Program-made: the position numbers and the translations under genes
Notes under the pieces: generated by a model
Told to the model about the DNA's origin: nothing
The model's database searches: none
The model's input: the letters and a program-made list of their open reading frames with translations, nothing else
Shown: in pieces, positions 9,929 through 21,639 of the stretch
Position numbering within the stretch: position 1 is the first letter of the stretch
Layout: each line of letters opens with the position of its first letter
From: Macrocystis pyrifera
Taxonomy: Eukaryota; Sar; Phaeophyceae; Laminariales; Laminariaceae
DNA: 64,000 nucleotides
Direction: 5' to 3'
Assembly (NCBI GenBank): GCA_031763025.1
Contig: JASSKH010000017.1
Coordinates: forward strand, 2,875,924-2,939,923

Positions 9929-10812
9929 GAAGTAGTTCTAGAACATGCCTATACTACTCGTACCACCAACTGGTGCAGCTGGTTCGAACGTGGTCTTCCT
10001 TTGTCTTCCTTTTGTTTTTGTTTATTTTTGTTTCATTTTATTTCTTCTTTGGCGCTGACCCTGTGTGATTTTCATTTTACTTTATTTTTCTTCCTTTCTC
10101 CGATTGATAAGCCTTATTGAAGAAGTCGTGTGGCGTGGGTGGATGACGAGCCTGCTCTGCTTGTTTCGTATTGTCTGATGCCGAGGGGCCGGGCATAGTT
10201 GGCGAACGCTGGACGAAGGTGGCAGACAGGGTAGCAAGGTACCAGGCGGGCCAGCAGGGAGACCCTGAATGTGCTACTCGTACCATAAACTGCTGCCGCT
10301 ACCTGGAGGATGCTTTGTGCTTTGTTTGGTTTGCTTGTTATTTTCCCTTGGTTCGTAGTCTTGCTCTGTTGACGACGACTATTAATAGTGGTGCTTTCTT
10401 ATTTTTCCTGTTTTTTCCAGCTCGTTCTTTTTAACTGTCTGCCAATCCCCTCTGCCAGGGGGGCACGATGGTTTGTTGTTAAATATATACCAGGTATATA
10501 TTTGCTTTTTTTTCTTGTTTTTTTTTCTCTTTCAAATTGTCTTCTTTGTTTTTTGTTTTTTTCTCTTTGTTTCGTTTTCGTTTCTCTAGGTCATGGAATC
10601 TGTATGTCGTGCCTGTCGTACGCAGTATGATGACATGGCATTGCTTTGCATACGTGGCAACGTAGTATCTCTGTGGCGTAGCTTTGTGACCACAAAACTT
10701 GTATCTCTCTAGGATTGAAGAATAGGCACGGACACTGGTTGTGCTGGATGTCGACGGGTAGAAAGAACGGTTTAATTAATGTGGAGAAAACAACAACAAC
10801 AACAACAACAAC
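9929..10812 (+). mobile_element. LINE 3' UTR ending in (AAC)n (copy L2)
   Basis: Downstream of the C-terminal frame are pyrimidine-rich stretches and a partly duplicated segment (GGCAGACAGGGTAGCAAGGT near 10220 repeats the one near 9895). The conserved end block GGCACGGACACTGGTTGTGC...GATGTCGACGGGTAGAAAG leads into AAC repeats at 10790-10812. The same end block precedes simple repeats at 13333-13362 and 18705-18726, and occurs inverted at 36790-36900 and 42305-42475. A fixed 3' end leading into a microsatellite is typical of several LINE clades. Confidence 0.78.
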
Positions 10813-10970
10813 GGTAGCACCACGGGTCAGCGGCCTTCACGAAGAGGAGGCAGACGGAAACACTGGTTGGTTGGTCGGTGAGAAGTTGAAGAAAAACCAG
10901 GAATCTCCCCGGAGGACATTATTACCACCACCACAGATCGACAGCGGTATTTTTTATTCTTAATTTTTAA

Positions 10971-11270
10971 TCATCACTTTTACTTTCCAGCCTACTCGTA
11001 GGAAGTTTTACCCTCAGCGATCTTCTGGACAAGCCGTGGTCACAGGTGGTGTCGTGCCTTGATTACTTGTCGCGCATAGGGTTCAGCATTCCCACTGCTC
11101 GTCGATTTGCATCGAATGTAGCTACGTAGCCTCACGCTCTCGCGCATTCCGCTAATCAATTATTATGCAAGAAAAAAGTCCCTACGAGCATATACTCTGT
11201 GAGAATCGAACCCACGAAAGAGAAATTGATCTTGATAGGGACGCGGACCACCTACCAAGCCACCGGGGAC
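10971..11270 (-). mobile_element. SINE family A, copy 1
   Basis: On the minus strand this starts with a tRNA-like promoter: an A-box-like GGTGGCTTGGTAGGTGG, then a B-box-like GGGTTCGATTCTC. It ends with GGCTGGAAAGTAAAAGTGAT. It aligns with 34195-34508 and 40400-40735. The A-tail seen at 40722-40735 is missing here. Such elements are transcribed by RNA polymerase III and mobilised by LINEs. Confidence 0.82.
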
Positions 11271-11628
11271 GGTATGTCCGGGTGGAATCCCAAAACGCTC
11301 CCCCCGAAAGTACAATACCACGGACCGGAGGCCGTCGCGAAAAGGGGCAAAAGCGGAATCAGTGGGGGTAGGTTGAAATCGAAACAAAGCACAAACAATG
11401 AAAATGCGTCCCAAAATGTGCGCTATCACCGCGAAGTACAGCAGCAGCCCCCAGCTCTGGTGACAGGGGAGGCAAGAGGAACCCCGTCAGTGGTGGTATA
11501 TTGAAGCAACAACACTATTACTATCAACAATACGCCAGAAGTAGCGTGAAATTTCGAATGCTGAAGGCCGAGCGAGGTGATTGAGACCCTGCTGTGCGGG
11601 CGTATGACGTAGAGACCCTCAGAGCGGA
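11271..11628. other. Intergenic DNA, no gene supported
   Basis: No recognised repeat. The first LINE-related residues begin just after 11628. Confidence 0.4.
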
Positions 11629-12235
11629 ACACTTTTGCCAAGCTTCGAACGGCTCACCACCAGGTCCTCTTGCGAATCATCGACTTCCAGCGCCGATTTC
11701 GTACCGACCACGCCACCCACTCTCTCGTACGCGAAGGCCCTCAAGATGACACGTTGCGAGAGCGTCGAAACCACCATCCGTAAGCGGCGGCTTTTTTCCT
11801 GCGGGGGCGGTTTTGCACGGCTAAGCAAAGAGCGATTTCCCAGTCGGGTAACGTTCAGGACGATGGCGGGCGGGGAGAATCCGAGACCTGGCGGACAGTT
11901 TAAGACATGGTTTAGATTATTATTAATAGTCGAAGATTAGGGATTTCCGAGCCACCGACGGATCAACGGAACACTCCCCCTTGGTGAGACCGCGCTGTGG
12001 TCCACTGCAGTACAAAATGTGGGGAAGAGATTCCGGGAGGTCCATGAAGCAGCCGAACGGCTCATGGTGAGGTGGCACGAGAAGCACAGCTGAGTATAGG
12101 CAGCGCCGCGCATCCGCCGTGGGTGGTGCCCAAGGGAATGGGGGACGAGGAGGCAACAGGAGTAGAAAGGAAACCGCTGTGGACGAAGCAAAAATAGGAA
12201 GGAGACGGCAGACAGGGTAGCAAGGCACCAGGTCG
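11629..12235 (+). pseudogene. LINE RT C-terminus and C-terminal domain (copy L3)
   Basis: The plus-strand frame at 11635-11940 contains TLSYAKALKMTRCESVETTI, RKRRLF and FARLSKERFPSRVTFRTM, followed by GGENPRPGGQFKTW. Arg-Arg-Leu followed by a few residues and Arg-x-Pro-x-Arg-Val-x-Phe-x-x-Met is the usual end of CR1/Jockey-type RT polyproteins. A frameshifted continuation (11940-12235) matches the domain of copy L2. At the join, 11925-11935 holds TTATTATTAATAG where the other copies have a shorter sequence. The copy is dead. Confidence 0.78.
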
Positions 12236-12237
12236 AC

Positions 12238-12347
12238 TATTACGGGGATACATAGTAAATAGGACCCACGGTACGCACAGAAACCTATATATTTTCCTAT
12301 TTTTACCAACAACATTTGGTCCTATTTACTATGGTCCCCCGTGATAG
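12238..12347. mobile_element. MITE family M1, copy 6, inside LINE L3
   Basis: The ends TATTACGGGGATACATAGTA and TTACTATGGTCCCCCGTGAT are inverted repeats. The element splits the LINE sequence just after the ACCAGGTCGAC segment that ends the C-terminal domain, so it inserted after the LINE copy. Confidence 0.9.
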
Positions 12348-13365
12348 TAGGTGGAACATGCGATGGCACTTGACAATTGTGCCGCCAACTGCTGCAGGTG
12401 GTTCGAACGTGGTCTTCCTTTGTTTTCTTGCTCTTTTTGGCTTCCAACCCTCCGTGATTTTTATTGTTACTTTTCTTCTATATTTTTTTCCCTTTTTGTC
12501 CTTTTAACAGAAGAAGTCTTATGGCGTGGGTGGATGACGACCGTGCTTTTCTTTTTTGGTATAGTCTGACGCATCTTCTCCGAGGGTGGGGCATAGTTGT
12601 TGACGAAAGCAGGACGGAGACGGCAGACAGGGTATAGCAAGGACCAGACCGACTAGTAGGTCGAACCTGGCTATGCTACTCGTCCCACAAACTGCTGCGG
12701 CTACCTGGAGGATTTTGTGCTTCGGTTTGCCTGTTGTTTTTCCCTTTCGGTTCTTATAGTCTTAATCTGTTTGCATGCATAGTATTAATAGTGGTATCGT
12801 CTCTTTGGCTCGTTCTTATCTGATTTTTTTCCCTTCTTATCCTTATGAAAGAAGTACTACATAGTGGGTGGGTGACGAGCGTATTTTGGCCCACTCACTA
12901 TTGCTCTTTTTACTTAGTTAAGTGTTCACCGGGATGCATAGTCCTCTTTTTCCTTCTCGTATCTTTCCCCTTGCACGTCCCTTTTGGCTCATGCTCGGGG
13001 TAAGTATGTATGTGTCTGAGCTTTGGCTTCCCATTTTATTTATTTATTTGGGATTCTTCTCCTTTTCTTTTTCTTTTTCTTGTTCTTTTTCGGTTTGGTT
13101 TTTTCGTTGCTTCTCTTTCTTTATGGTGTATTTTGGTTGCTGGCGTATGTATGTATGTTGTGTCGGCCGCACCTAGTGCGAAGGCATGGTATTACGTAGG
13201 CTATTAATGCATTACGGTGTGTTATCTCTGTGTCGTAGTCTGTGACCACAGAGCTCGTATCTTTCTAGGGTGAAGAATCAGCACGGACACTGGGCTTGCT
13301 GGATGTCGACGAGTAGAAGAACGGTTTAATGTGAAGAAACACACACACACACACACACACCCTGC
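12348..13365 (+). mobile_element. LINE 3' UTR ending in (AC)n (copy L3)
   Basis: Subrepeats seen in L2 recur, including GGTTCGAACGTGGTCTTCCT and GAAGAAGTCTTATGGCGTGG. Long T/C-rich stretches follow. The end block CGGACACTGGGCTTGCTGGA...GACGAGTAGAAG leads into CA repeats at 13340-13361. Confidence 0.75.
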
Positions 13366-14455
13366 GGGGGGGCACGACAGTTTTTTTTTTTCTGGTGCTC
13401 TTTTTTCATCTTTCGATTTGTTTGTTTGTGTGTTTGTTTGTTTCTTTCTTCTGCTTGATGTCATGCCTGTCGCATATCTGGTACGGCAGTATGATGAACA
13501 TGGCATTGCATTGTCTACTCTGCTTACTGCATAACAATGCAGTATCTCTGTGGCGTAGTTTTTTTACGGCAGCATTTGTATTTCTCTAGGACTCATTAAT
13601 CGGCACGGACACTGGTTGTCGTGCTGGATATCGACGGGTGGGAAAACGGTGGAATATCATGAAGAATAAACACATAGTCTCCAGTCTCCAGCAGATATTG
13701 CGAGTAACTTTCTATAGCACCACGTAGTAGCAGACAATTGTTTTGTCGAACGAGAACTTTTCCTGGAACATTACTTTTGGTTTGTGTGTTTGGGATTATA
13801 CAGGGATAAATCTACTGGGGAACATTCGATTCAAGTTGGGATGGAACAGGTACGATGTCGGCGGGGGCAAATTAATAACCATTTACCCTGCCTGGTACCA
13901 GGTATTCATGCATGCCTGGTATATACAACGAAATACTCGTACGAATGTATGATACGTATGTGTGCTTGTTTGATGCACAAAACAGAAATGATATTAATGT
14001 TAATATTATAGTATGAATAGTAGTGACAGCAACAAAGAAAACTTCGTTCTTCCTCCGCCTTTGTCCACGATGCCGATGTTCGATTGATTACTGGGCAATT
14101 GGTAGACTCTACTATGAATACTGCTGTACTTTCGGGGGCACCGCTGTGTTGATTACTGGGAGGGCTTAAACTTGCAGCCAGTATTTCTCATTGGGGACTT
14201 GAGAATCATGATTTTGACGTTTGATTTTTGATTTTTAGGCCGAGATTCGAGGATTGTTTTTTGTTTTTTCATGTTTGAACGATGCAAGTAGGCAGTCAGA
14301 GAGACGGTGAGCATCCCTGCACCGTATTTCGTTAGCTCTAATTTTAATATAGTGTATTATACGTGGTATAACGCCTTGTAACTCAAAAAAATATTAGCAC
14401 CCCCCCCCCCCACCCCCGCCCCCGTGGACGCAGATCTCTCGACGACGTGGATGAC
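13366..14455. other. LINE-derived tail piece then unassigned DNA
   Basis: At 13540-13660 a further copy of the LINE end block appears (CGGCACGGACACTGGTTGTC...ATCGACGGGTGGGAAAACGG), without a microsatellite. From 13660 to 14455 I recognise nothing except a C-rich run at 14400-14421. Confidence 0.5.
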
Positions 14456-14800
14456 ATTTGTAACTGTGCAGGTATTACCTACTGTATAACTGTGCAGGTA
14501 TTACCTACTGTATAACTGTGCAGGTATTACCTACTGAGTTATAGGGGTAAAGGAACGATCGATGTTATAGAGTCAAAACTTGCCACCCTCGGAACGGCGG
14601 GGTCTTTGCTTTGGGACGTCGGTACCGTATACGGCCGTACGTTGACCTACCCGCTTCGTTTCATCACTGCCGCGGGAACCACTGAGATAAATATCGTTTT
14701 TAAGGACGCACGCGCTCAAGCGTTTCTACAAAAAGAAACGTTCGAAGTGAGATTCGAACCCGTGTCCTCGAAGATGTCAAAGGTGAAGGTATTATTACCC
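14456..14800 (-). mobile_element. SINE family B, copy 1, with a 3-fold 5' repeat
   Basis: The minus strand has a tRNA-like head whose B-box (complement of GAGATTCGAACCCGTG, 14750-14765) precedes a body with CGGCCGTATACGGTACCGAC. The A-box region of a second, downstream head begins near 14545. There, a 28-bp segment containing GTGCAGGTATTACCTACTG is repeated three times at 14460-14537. Sister copies are at 23085-23365 and 54865-55210. Confidence 0.78.
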
Positions 14801-15149
14801 GGATCGCGCCCAGACATCGACGACGGTGTCCGGACGGCCTTCCCGTGTCGACCCCCCTTACCTAGCTTTTTACCGAAAAGTGCGTGTGCGAAAATATATA
14901 TTATTACCGGTATGTTCGAAAAATGACGAAAAATCCACAAACGTAAATGACCATACGTGTGCACTCCGAAGTATGATGGTAGTAAGCTTCGTAGATTACG
15001 ACAACGAACGACTAACTAACTACAGCAATTAGTGGTGGTATAGGTCAATGTTCTACTTATGATATTTTTTTAGTAGTATGCTTCAGCGAGGACGAAGACA
15101 TCGTAAGGGGGATTTGGCTCACCTCGCGAGGGGGATCTAGATGTATATA
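14801..15149. other. Intergenic DNA, no gene supported
   Basis: No recognised repeat or coding frame. Confidence 0.4.
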
Positions 15150-15893
15150 TATGGTGGTTGGAAAAGAGGTGTATCATCGGCCATCGGCATGCTTGCGAAG
15201 GGTCGTGTGTGGCATGTTGTATGCACGCCGACGACGACGCAGGAATTGTCGTCAAGATAACGGAGGGACTCGCCAAAACGATGGCAGTAATCGCGACTGT
15301 CAAAGCACCAGGCCTCAAGGTGTCGGAAAAGAAGACGGAGACGCTGACTTGCTACGAACACCGACCGGACCAGGCATCCCTGGCTCCACCGCTCGCCACC
15401 GAAGCAGCTGGCCAGAGGTATGGATATACGACTCAGTTCTTATATCTGGGCGGCGTTATATCCGCGAAGAACGCGCTGTGACCTCTCGAAATCGGACGAT
15501 GGATCCGCCTCATCATGTAGGCATGTGACTGAACTAAATGGTTCGGACCGGAGTTTTGCATGATAATATTATTACCACCGCCCCACTTAGTGTGAAAGTC
15601 CGCATACTGGAGACCGAGGTGGTGACGACCATGTAATAAGCAGTCCTCCTGCGAGTCAATGCTTCGTTTCCAGCGCCAACATCAACGTGCCGACCACACC
15701 ACCACCATCACCACCGCCACCGTCATGTACGCGAAGGCTCTCGAGAAGACGACACGATGCGAGAGCATCGAAACGATCATCCATAAACGGCAGCTCTTTC
15801 TTATTGCGGAGGCCGTGGCGCGGCCAAAAAAGGGGTGTCCTTTTCTGTCAGAGGTTTTGATCCCCTCTTTCAGCGGGCATATCTGGCAATAAC
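15150..15893 (+). pseudogene. LINE reverse transcriptase fragment (copy L4)
   Basis: The frame around 15220-15480 reads DDAGIVVKITEGLAKTM and ATVKAPGLKVSEKKTETL, then FLYLGGVISAKNAL. This is the RT palm and thumb region also seen in copy L1. The catalytic motif is damaged: HADDDAGIV stands where the family form is YADDAGIV. Past a frameshift, 15700-15890 gives VMYAKALEKTTRCESIETII, HKRQLF and ARPKKG, matching copy L3. The fragment is non-functional. Together L1, L4, L3 and L2 cover the 3' half of one LINE family. Confidence 0.8.
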
Positions 15894-15894
15894 A

Positions 15895-16345
15895 CTGTGT
15901 CTGTGACGCCTAGGCCTCACTACAAGGTGTGGGGAATTTTATAGCCTCATTTCGTTGTTTCGAATAGCTGCATCTTCGACCTCCTTTTCCGGTCTTTTCG
16001 GATGAATTCCGTCATCATCCATCGACCGTCGTGTGTGGTCTGCAAATACAAATATATCCAGGGTGGGCTAATGTGATATGGAGTATTATTGAATTATAGA
16101 ATGGTTATGGGATAGCCGTAGTATCAAAGCCCTGTGACACCTGAAGAGTATTCCCTGGGTTCTGAAGTTTCCCTTGCAGTGTATGGGAGAAATAAGAGTA
16201 AACAAGCGCCCGGGGAAAGTTCCTCCGACAAGTGTCTTTACCCGTCTAGCGGATAAATAGAAGGAGAGCAGAATGGGCTTAAGGCCACGCTGACACCCGA
16301 GCGTCTCCTGGTCCCCGGGTTTCCGGTCACTCTGGTCTCTATATG
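15895..16345 (-). mobile_element. Element E, copy 2 (inverted)
   Basis: The reverse complement aligns with 7930-8345 through GAGGAACTTTCC, ACTTCAGA and AGGGCTTTGATACTACGG. The middle part is diverged. Confidence 0.7.
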
Positions 16346-16971
16346 TTTTATCGGAACAGAAAAAAAACATCGCTATCTTAACACGCTGCGTTTAGAACTT
16401 CGGCTGGTTCGTGCTTACCGGGGAGCGACGGTGACTTGAAGGAAGTTTATCACAGCAGCTTGTTGTGTTTCTCTCGAGATTGATATCCCGCCCGTTTTCA
16501 ACAAAGGCTTACACCTCGACTCAGAGGTGCTCCAGTGGTCGAAATTGGTCGAAATTTGAGGTGCACGAAATGAGACAAAAAACAACCCCCAACTGGACGT
16601 TTGCACTTCGCTTGCGGAGGGCTACAGCTTCTCACAGGAAACTGCAGCCCGCGAAATTGAGGCATGCTTCTGACGGATAGGGTGTGTGAGGGCGACGGGT
16701 GCACCAGCCGGCAGTCGGAGGCACCCAGAAACGACTCACGAGATGTTTTCGTGCATTCGAAGTTGCGAGCGAGTAGCACCAAAAGCTAAAAAAAACGCGC
16801 GCCAAAATGTTTTTTTTTTCACGCAAGGGAGCATAGCACAATGGCTACATCACCGATCGATGTAGAAATGGCCTTCACCAGAAGATCGACGTTTTCCAGG
16901 TGGATGATATATCTCTTAGAGAGTCGTCATCGAGGATGCCGCGGGAGGAAAAACTACGTTCCCATGATGGG
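16346..16971. other. Intergenic DNA, no gene supported
   Basis: No repeat family member or coding frame recognised. A T-tract lies at 16809-16819. Confidence 0.4.
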
Positions 16972-17081
16972 TATTACGGGAGTCCACAGTTAATAGGACC
17001 TATGGTATACATAAAAACCTATATATTTACCTATTTTTACTAACAAAATTTGGTCCCATCAACTATGGACCCCCGTAACAG
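16972..17081. mobile_element. MITE family M1, copy 7
   Basis: The ends TATTACGGGAGTCCACAGTT and CAACTATGGACCCCCGTAAC are inverted repeats. The interior AAAAACCTATATATTTACC is the uninterrupted family form. Confidence 0.9.
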
Positions 17082-17259
17082 TAAGTTATTGGGCCCAAAA
17101 AAATGCTAAAGAGGTCTAAAAGTTCAGATTCTCGTATATTAGCATAAACCATTCTACAACCACGAAATAGGGATTTTGGTTGCAACGCTCTTACTCTAAT
17201 TTCCAAGTCGTATTTATATGTTGCCGAAACGCCTACGCGCAGGGACTTGACGCATTCCG

Positions 17260-17465
17260 GAGGGTGCTAGCGTCCCCTTAGTGCCTTGAATCAAGCCCCT
17301 ATCGAATCACTCTCAACAGCTCCCTTCCATTCCTCATCACGAAGAAAACACTAAAACAACAACACAAGAAGAAGTCTCCTAAGCAAGAGCAGCTGTTTCC
17401 AAGCCAGTTCAGATTGTTCCTGTATTCCATTTCCTTACCACGATAATACTCGGGTACTACTACAA
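17260..17465 (-). mobile_element. Element E, copy 3 (inverted, 5' part)
   Basis: The reverse complement matches 7790-7940: GGAATACAGGAACAATCTG, a stretch rich in CTTGTT, and TGATTCGATAGGGGCTTGAT. It lies between MITE copy 7 and LINE copy L5. Confidence 0.65.
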
Positions 17466-17499
17466 CAGTTGGGTGATAACGATGTTCGCGACGACGATC

Positions 17500-17870
17500 G
17501 GTGGGGAGTAGGGTTGAGACCGGGCGGATAATCTAAGACTTGACATCATAGTTGACGCGACCTCAAGAAGAGAGGGTGTAACAAGCCATCCCCGAGGGGT
17601 CTGCGGAATATACTCAGCTCTCCGTCGTTGCCGTTTAGAGTTGAGCCCGCGGTGTGGACCGTTGAATTGCAGCAAAGAACAAGGGCAAGACAGAGTGGTG
17701 CCGGGGAGTCCTCGAAGCAGCCGAACAATTCATGGTCAGGTGTCACAAGATAATAATGTTGAGGTGAAGTTGAGTAGGGAGCGCCACGCGTCCTTTTTGG
17801 GTGGCGTCCAAGGGACGGGTAGGGGGTGGGCAACGTTCTCGAAAGAAAACCGCTGTTCTGTTATGAAAGC
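17500..17870 (+). pseudogene. LINE C-terminal domain fragment (copy L5)
   Basis: With frameshifts this matches the LINE C-terminal domain of L2 and L3: the FEAASRNNS-like start is lost, but GTCCTCGAAGCAGCCGAACA, GCGCCACGCGTCC and GGTGGCGTCCAAGGGACGG are shared. No intact frame remains. Confidence 0.7.
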
Positions 17871-18726
17871 GGGAAAATGAGACAACGGCAGGTAGGATAT
17901 CTCTGTCTATTATACCACTCGTACCGCAAATTCTGCGGCTCCCTCGAATGTTGTTTTTTCGTTGTGATTAGCTTGTTTTCCTCGTTCTTTTTACTTCTCT
18001 ATTTATTTTCCATTCGACAATCAATGTGTGGCGCTTATTCCAACCATACAATCCACATATAAAAGGGTGGCCACAATAATAATAGTAGAATCCATTGACT
18101 TCAACCATCGAAGGTTCTTATATATTGGAATAGGTCAAGGACGATAGGCACAGCATACACACCCCTACGTATATATTAAACAACAGCAATCCAGATGCAT
18201 CGACCGGGAGGAAAACGAGAAACAGAGAAAGAAAAAAAAAAGCAGAAAAAGAAAAAGAAACAAAACAAAAATGTCGTGCTCCCTCAGAGGAGATGCGACT
18301 GACAAGACAATTCGAAAAAAAGAAAACAAAAGAAAACCCAAAAAAAAGAAACAAAAACAAAAAATGAAAGCACCAACCACAACGAACACCACGCTCACCC
18401 CCCAGACGCTCGACGACAGCTTTTAAATAACATGCTTGTACTATATGCATGTCCCATACCAGGCAATATTTCGTCTCCTTATTTCATAGAGTGTGTATGT
18501 CGTGCCTGTCGTATATCCAGTATGATACACACGGCATTGCATTGCTCACTGTGCTTACTGCATACATGCGTGGCAACGTGGTATCTCTCTGTGGCGTAGC
18601 TTTGTGACCACAGAACTTGTAGTATCTCTTCTAGGATCGGCACGGACACTGGTTGTGCTGGATGTCGACGGGTAGAAACAACGGTTTAATGTTAGGAAAA
18701 CAACAACAACAACAACAACAACAACA
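17871..18726. mobile_element. LINE 3' UTR remnants ending in (AAC)n (L5)
   Basis: 18480-18726 carries the conserved LINE end block (GTATGTCGTGCCTGTCGTAT, CGGACACTGGTTGTGCTGGA) and runs into AAC repeats at 18700-18726. Between 18118 and 18420 the sequence is purine-rich and reads as an inverted piece of the pyrimidine-rich 3' UTR, so this stretch has been rearranged. Confidence 0.6.
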
Positions 18727-19330
18727 ATACCTACCTGGTGGTTTTGATAGTAGTACGCACTTTATCTGCCGAGTGCCCCGAAAGGACGCACGCACTTACA
18801 CACGTGATATTATACATAATTATTTGCCAAGGCGTCTGCAAAGAACGCCTCTTCCAGATCATCTCGGTGACCACACAGGTCGTGATTTCGCGCCGAGTAC
18901 ATATATATGTATAAACTAGCCCTGAGGGACCGCCAGGCCGCTAGGGGAAGGGAGGAAGAAGCCGGATGAATGCGACCTTTGACCTGGGGATGGAACGTTG
19001 ATGAGGATTAGGCAGTAGGATATACTATACCGATAGCTAAAATGGAATGATCTGGGGAATGGAAACTGGGAAACGACTGGCAGAAAAGTGTATGAGGGAT
19101 ACTGCTGATTCACGGAAGGATATTCGGTTTATATAGGAACGGCATCTACGCTATATTGTCGGAAGGCAAGCATACTAATTATTATTATATGGTATAGTAT
19201 TATTATTTCATTTTCCTTGCGACAATGCGCAGGGCACTATTCATCCAGAATGAAGAAGCTGACACAATTCGTCGAATACCACCAATCAATCTCGCCCAGT
19301 CAAAATGCTCCTTCCCTGCGCATACTCAAT
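18727..19330. other. Intergenic DNA, no gene supported
   Basis: No gene. Short AT-rich runs occur. The sequence GGAATGGAAACTGGGAAACG near 19050 recurs inverted near 62940-62960, suggesting a minor dispersed repeat. Confidence 0.4.
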
Positions 19331-19334
19331 TAAA

Positions 19335-19615
19335 CGCTGTTACGTATGGTACTTCTTTACATGAGGCCGGAAGTCCGGTAATTACCTGGGTTCAGGTATT
19401 GGGATCGTATTTGTAGTACTTGGGAGGCGCATCTTAGATGAAAAACCAGGGATTGTTCGGGCGAGGCACGAGCCTTGCTCTCAGTCTCGCACCGTGCCCG
19501 AAAGGAATAAAGCTGCTCTTCTTTTATCACAAGGATTCGACACACGAGAATACCAACGAGTACCTGCTTAATACGCAAACCTAACAAGGGATACAAAGCG
19601 TCCCGACCTTACACT
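19335..19615 (+). repeat. Element F, copy 1
   Basis: It shares GAGGCCGGAAGTCCGGTAAT, CAGGTATTGGGATCGTATTT and CTTGGGAGGCG with 20190-20465, and inverted with 21640-21905. No ORF is preserved. Confidence 0.8.
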
Positions 19616-20069
19616 TTACAAGGGGCGTCACTTTTTGTGCTAACCTTTTGCTTTTTCCCGCGGACGCTTTCTCGCCCCACCCCCCCTTGCGGGTGATATG
19701 GCGATGGCTTTCGTTGACGATTTATTCCCTTACGGCGAGCCCTTCCTTTTTTTTTTCTTTTTTTTTTTTGCGTACCTTGTCGGCGTCGTACCCTTGCTAT
19801 TCAGAGGTGCGGCAGTAGGTTTTGCGGAGCCACATCTTCAACTTATGTTCTATAGTGCTAAATGCGAGGCAGTATGGACCTATGAACCGACTACTGCTAG
19901 CACAGGTTTGCCTCTGGCTCTGCTCTGGTCACTCACACAAGGTGCTTGACGATGTTAGAAGTTTTAGGCTCTTGTATTAGTTGCTGCTTGCCTCGCCAGA
20001 TGTCTTCTGAACGAAGGGGCGAAGCATTCATCAGAGAGGCAGGCGATAACGCTTGCCAGGTATGATGAG
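19616..20069. other. Intergenic DNA, no gene supported
   Basis: It contains a T-rich tract at 19747-19768. No recognised gene. Confidence 0.4.
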
Positions 20070-20074
20070 CGAAC

Positions 20075-20465
20075 GCTTGCTACAAATCATATTGCCGCAG
20101 AACAGGGGAGAGGGGATACCATAGCACTAGTTCGCGGAATCGGAGTTGCCATGATTTTCCCATCATTCATGTACGGCTCATTAGAGTGGGCTAGTGTTAT
20201 GGTACTGCTTTACACGAGGCCGGAAGTCCGGTAATTACCTGGTTTCAGGTATTGGGATCGTATTTGTAGTACTTGGGAGGCGTATCAAATATGGAAAACC
20301 AGGGTTTTTCGGGCGAGGCACGAGCCTTACTGTCTGTCTATCATCATGCACGAGAGGAATATAGCTGCTCTCTTTCTATCTCTAAGCAAACAGCACACGT
20401 GAGTCTCAGCGAGTACCTGCTCAATAGGCAACCTAACGAGGCATACAAAGTGTCCCGACCTTGTA
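20075..20465 (+). repeat. Element F, copy 2 (left inverted arm)
   Basis: 20115-20465 matches the reverse complement of about 21640-21990. Shared landmarks include GAGTGGGCTAGTGTTATG, the GGCCGGAAGTCCGG palindrome and CGAGTACCTGCTCAATAGG. The two arms flank about 1.2 kb, so the pair may be the ends of one inverted-repeat element. Confidence 0.8.
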
Positions 20466-20984
20466 CGAATGGATATACTACAGCAGTGGTATATGTATAC
20501 TACGATCATGTGATGGGGCGTTGTAGAGGAGAGGACACAGGGGTGTCGATGCTGGCGAGAGGGCATCACGCTTCTTCCTGGTACGTACGTGCACAAAGTT
20601 CTGCTTGTTGCTCATCTCATTTAGAGCTCGATGATAAGCGAGGCCACAGGGATGTCGACGCTGGCGAATGGGCATCAAGCTTCTTCTTGGTACGTACGTG
20701 CGTAAAGTTCTTCAAGTTGCTTACCTTATGGAGAGCTCGATGATAGTAGGAAGAAAGAGTAGTACGATAACATAGTTTAAACGCTTAGTGAGATGAATGG
20801 GGCCAGTCACGTATACTGCAGACTACAGACAGTCCCCTTAACCTATATTTTCATACAATGTACGATTTACGGAGCAAGGCGTTTCCATTAGTAGCATTAA
20901 CAGCACGTCATATTATCTCGCATCAATCTACTCGTAATGCGTACGTACTTAGTTTACCTCTCTCCTCACCGTAATTGTACGATC
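20466..20984. repeat. Two-copy direct repeat of about 105 bp, then unassigned DNA
   Basis: GAGGACACAGGGGTGTCGAT followed by GCATCACGCTTCTTCCTGGT and GTACGTACGTGC (20527-20592) recurs at 20641-20702. The remainder is unassigned. Confidence 0.6.
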
Positions 20985-21260
20985 TACGGTGGAGACGTTT
21001 CCTACTACTGCAGCACGTCCCGTGATTCCATCATACTGTGATGCGTATTGCACCGCATTATAGCGACGTGATACCATCACAGTAGCCCACCCTGAATAAT
21101 AGCCTTCGATGCAGATCACACACGACGATCAAAGGATGATGATGAGACCATGTCATCCCAGAAATCGGAGAAAGGAGAGTCGAAGGTGTGGCTATTCATG
21201 ACAATTCTTACGCAGCTACAAACCTACCCCACACCTCGTAGTGAGGCTTCGACGTTTCAC
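20985..21260 (+). mobile_element. Element E, copy 4 (3' part)
   Basis: It shares AGTCGAAGGTGTGGC, ACACCTCGTAGTGAGGCT and a CACACGACG segment with copy 1. It lies between the two arms of element F. Confidence 0.6.
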
Positions 21261-21639
21261 GCGTGGGACAACCGCGCCATACCAGAAGAAAATACTACAA
21301 TAATATGCCTACGGCAAGCAGGCTACGACGCAGACCAAAGCCAAGTAAGCGAACCAGGGCGCGAAGGTGCAGAAAAAAAATGAAGTCCTCAAGACAGAAG
21401 GAAGCGGAAAGTAGCAGACAAGAGGAAAAGAGGAAACAGCGCAGGTAGGCCCTGAACTTGGACAAGGCTACGTAGCGTGGGGCCATTGATCGAGCCTAAG
21501 GAAAAACAACAGAGATAGATGTGGATCATGCGCTACATGATATTCACAGTTTTACGTCTCTCTCTGAGTGAGGTTCCCCGCCTGTTGATATTTAATGAAT
21601 GGGTGTCGTTTGCAGGGTAATAGTTGGTTGTACGAGAGG
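21261..21639. other. Unassigned DNA between F arms
   Basis: Short, lysine/arginine-rich frames here are low-complexity products of AGAAAAA- and GAAGC-rich DNA. I do not call a gene. Confidence 0.4.

Noticed and set aside
20273-20743. 156-codon plus-strand ORF
   Set aside because: It runs across element F and a direct repeat. The same sequence is closed in the sister copies.
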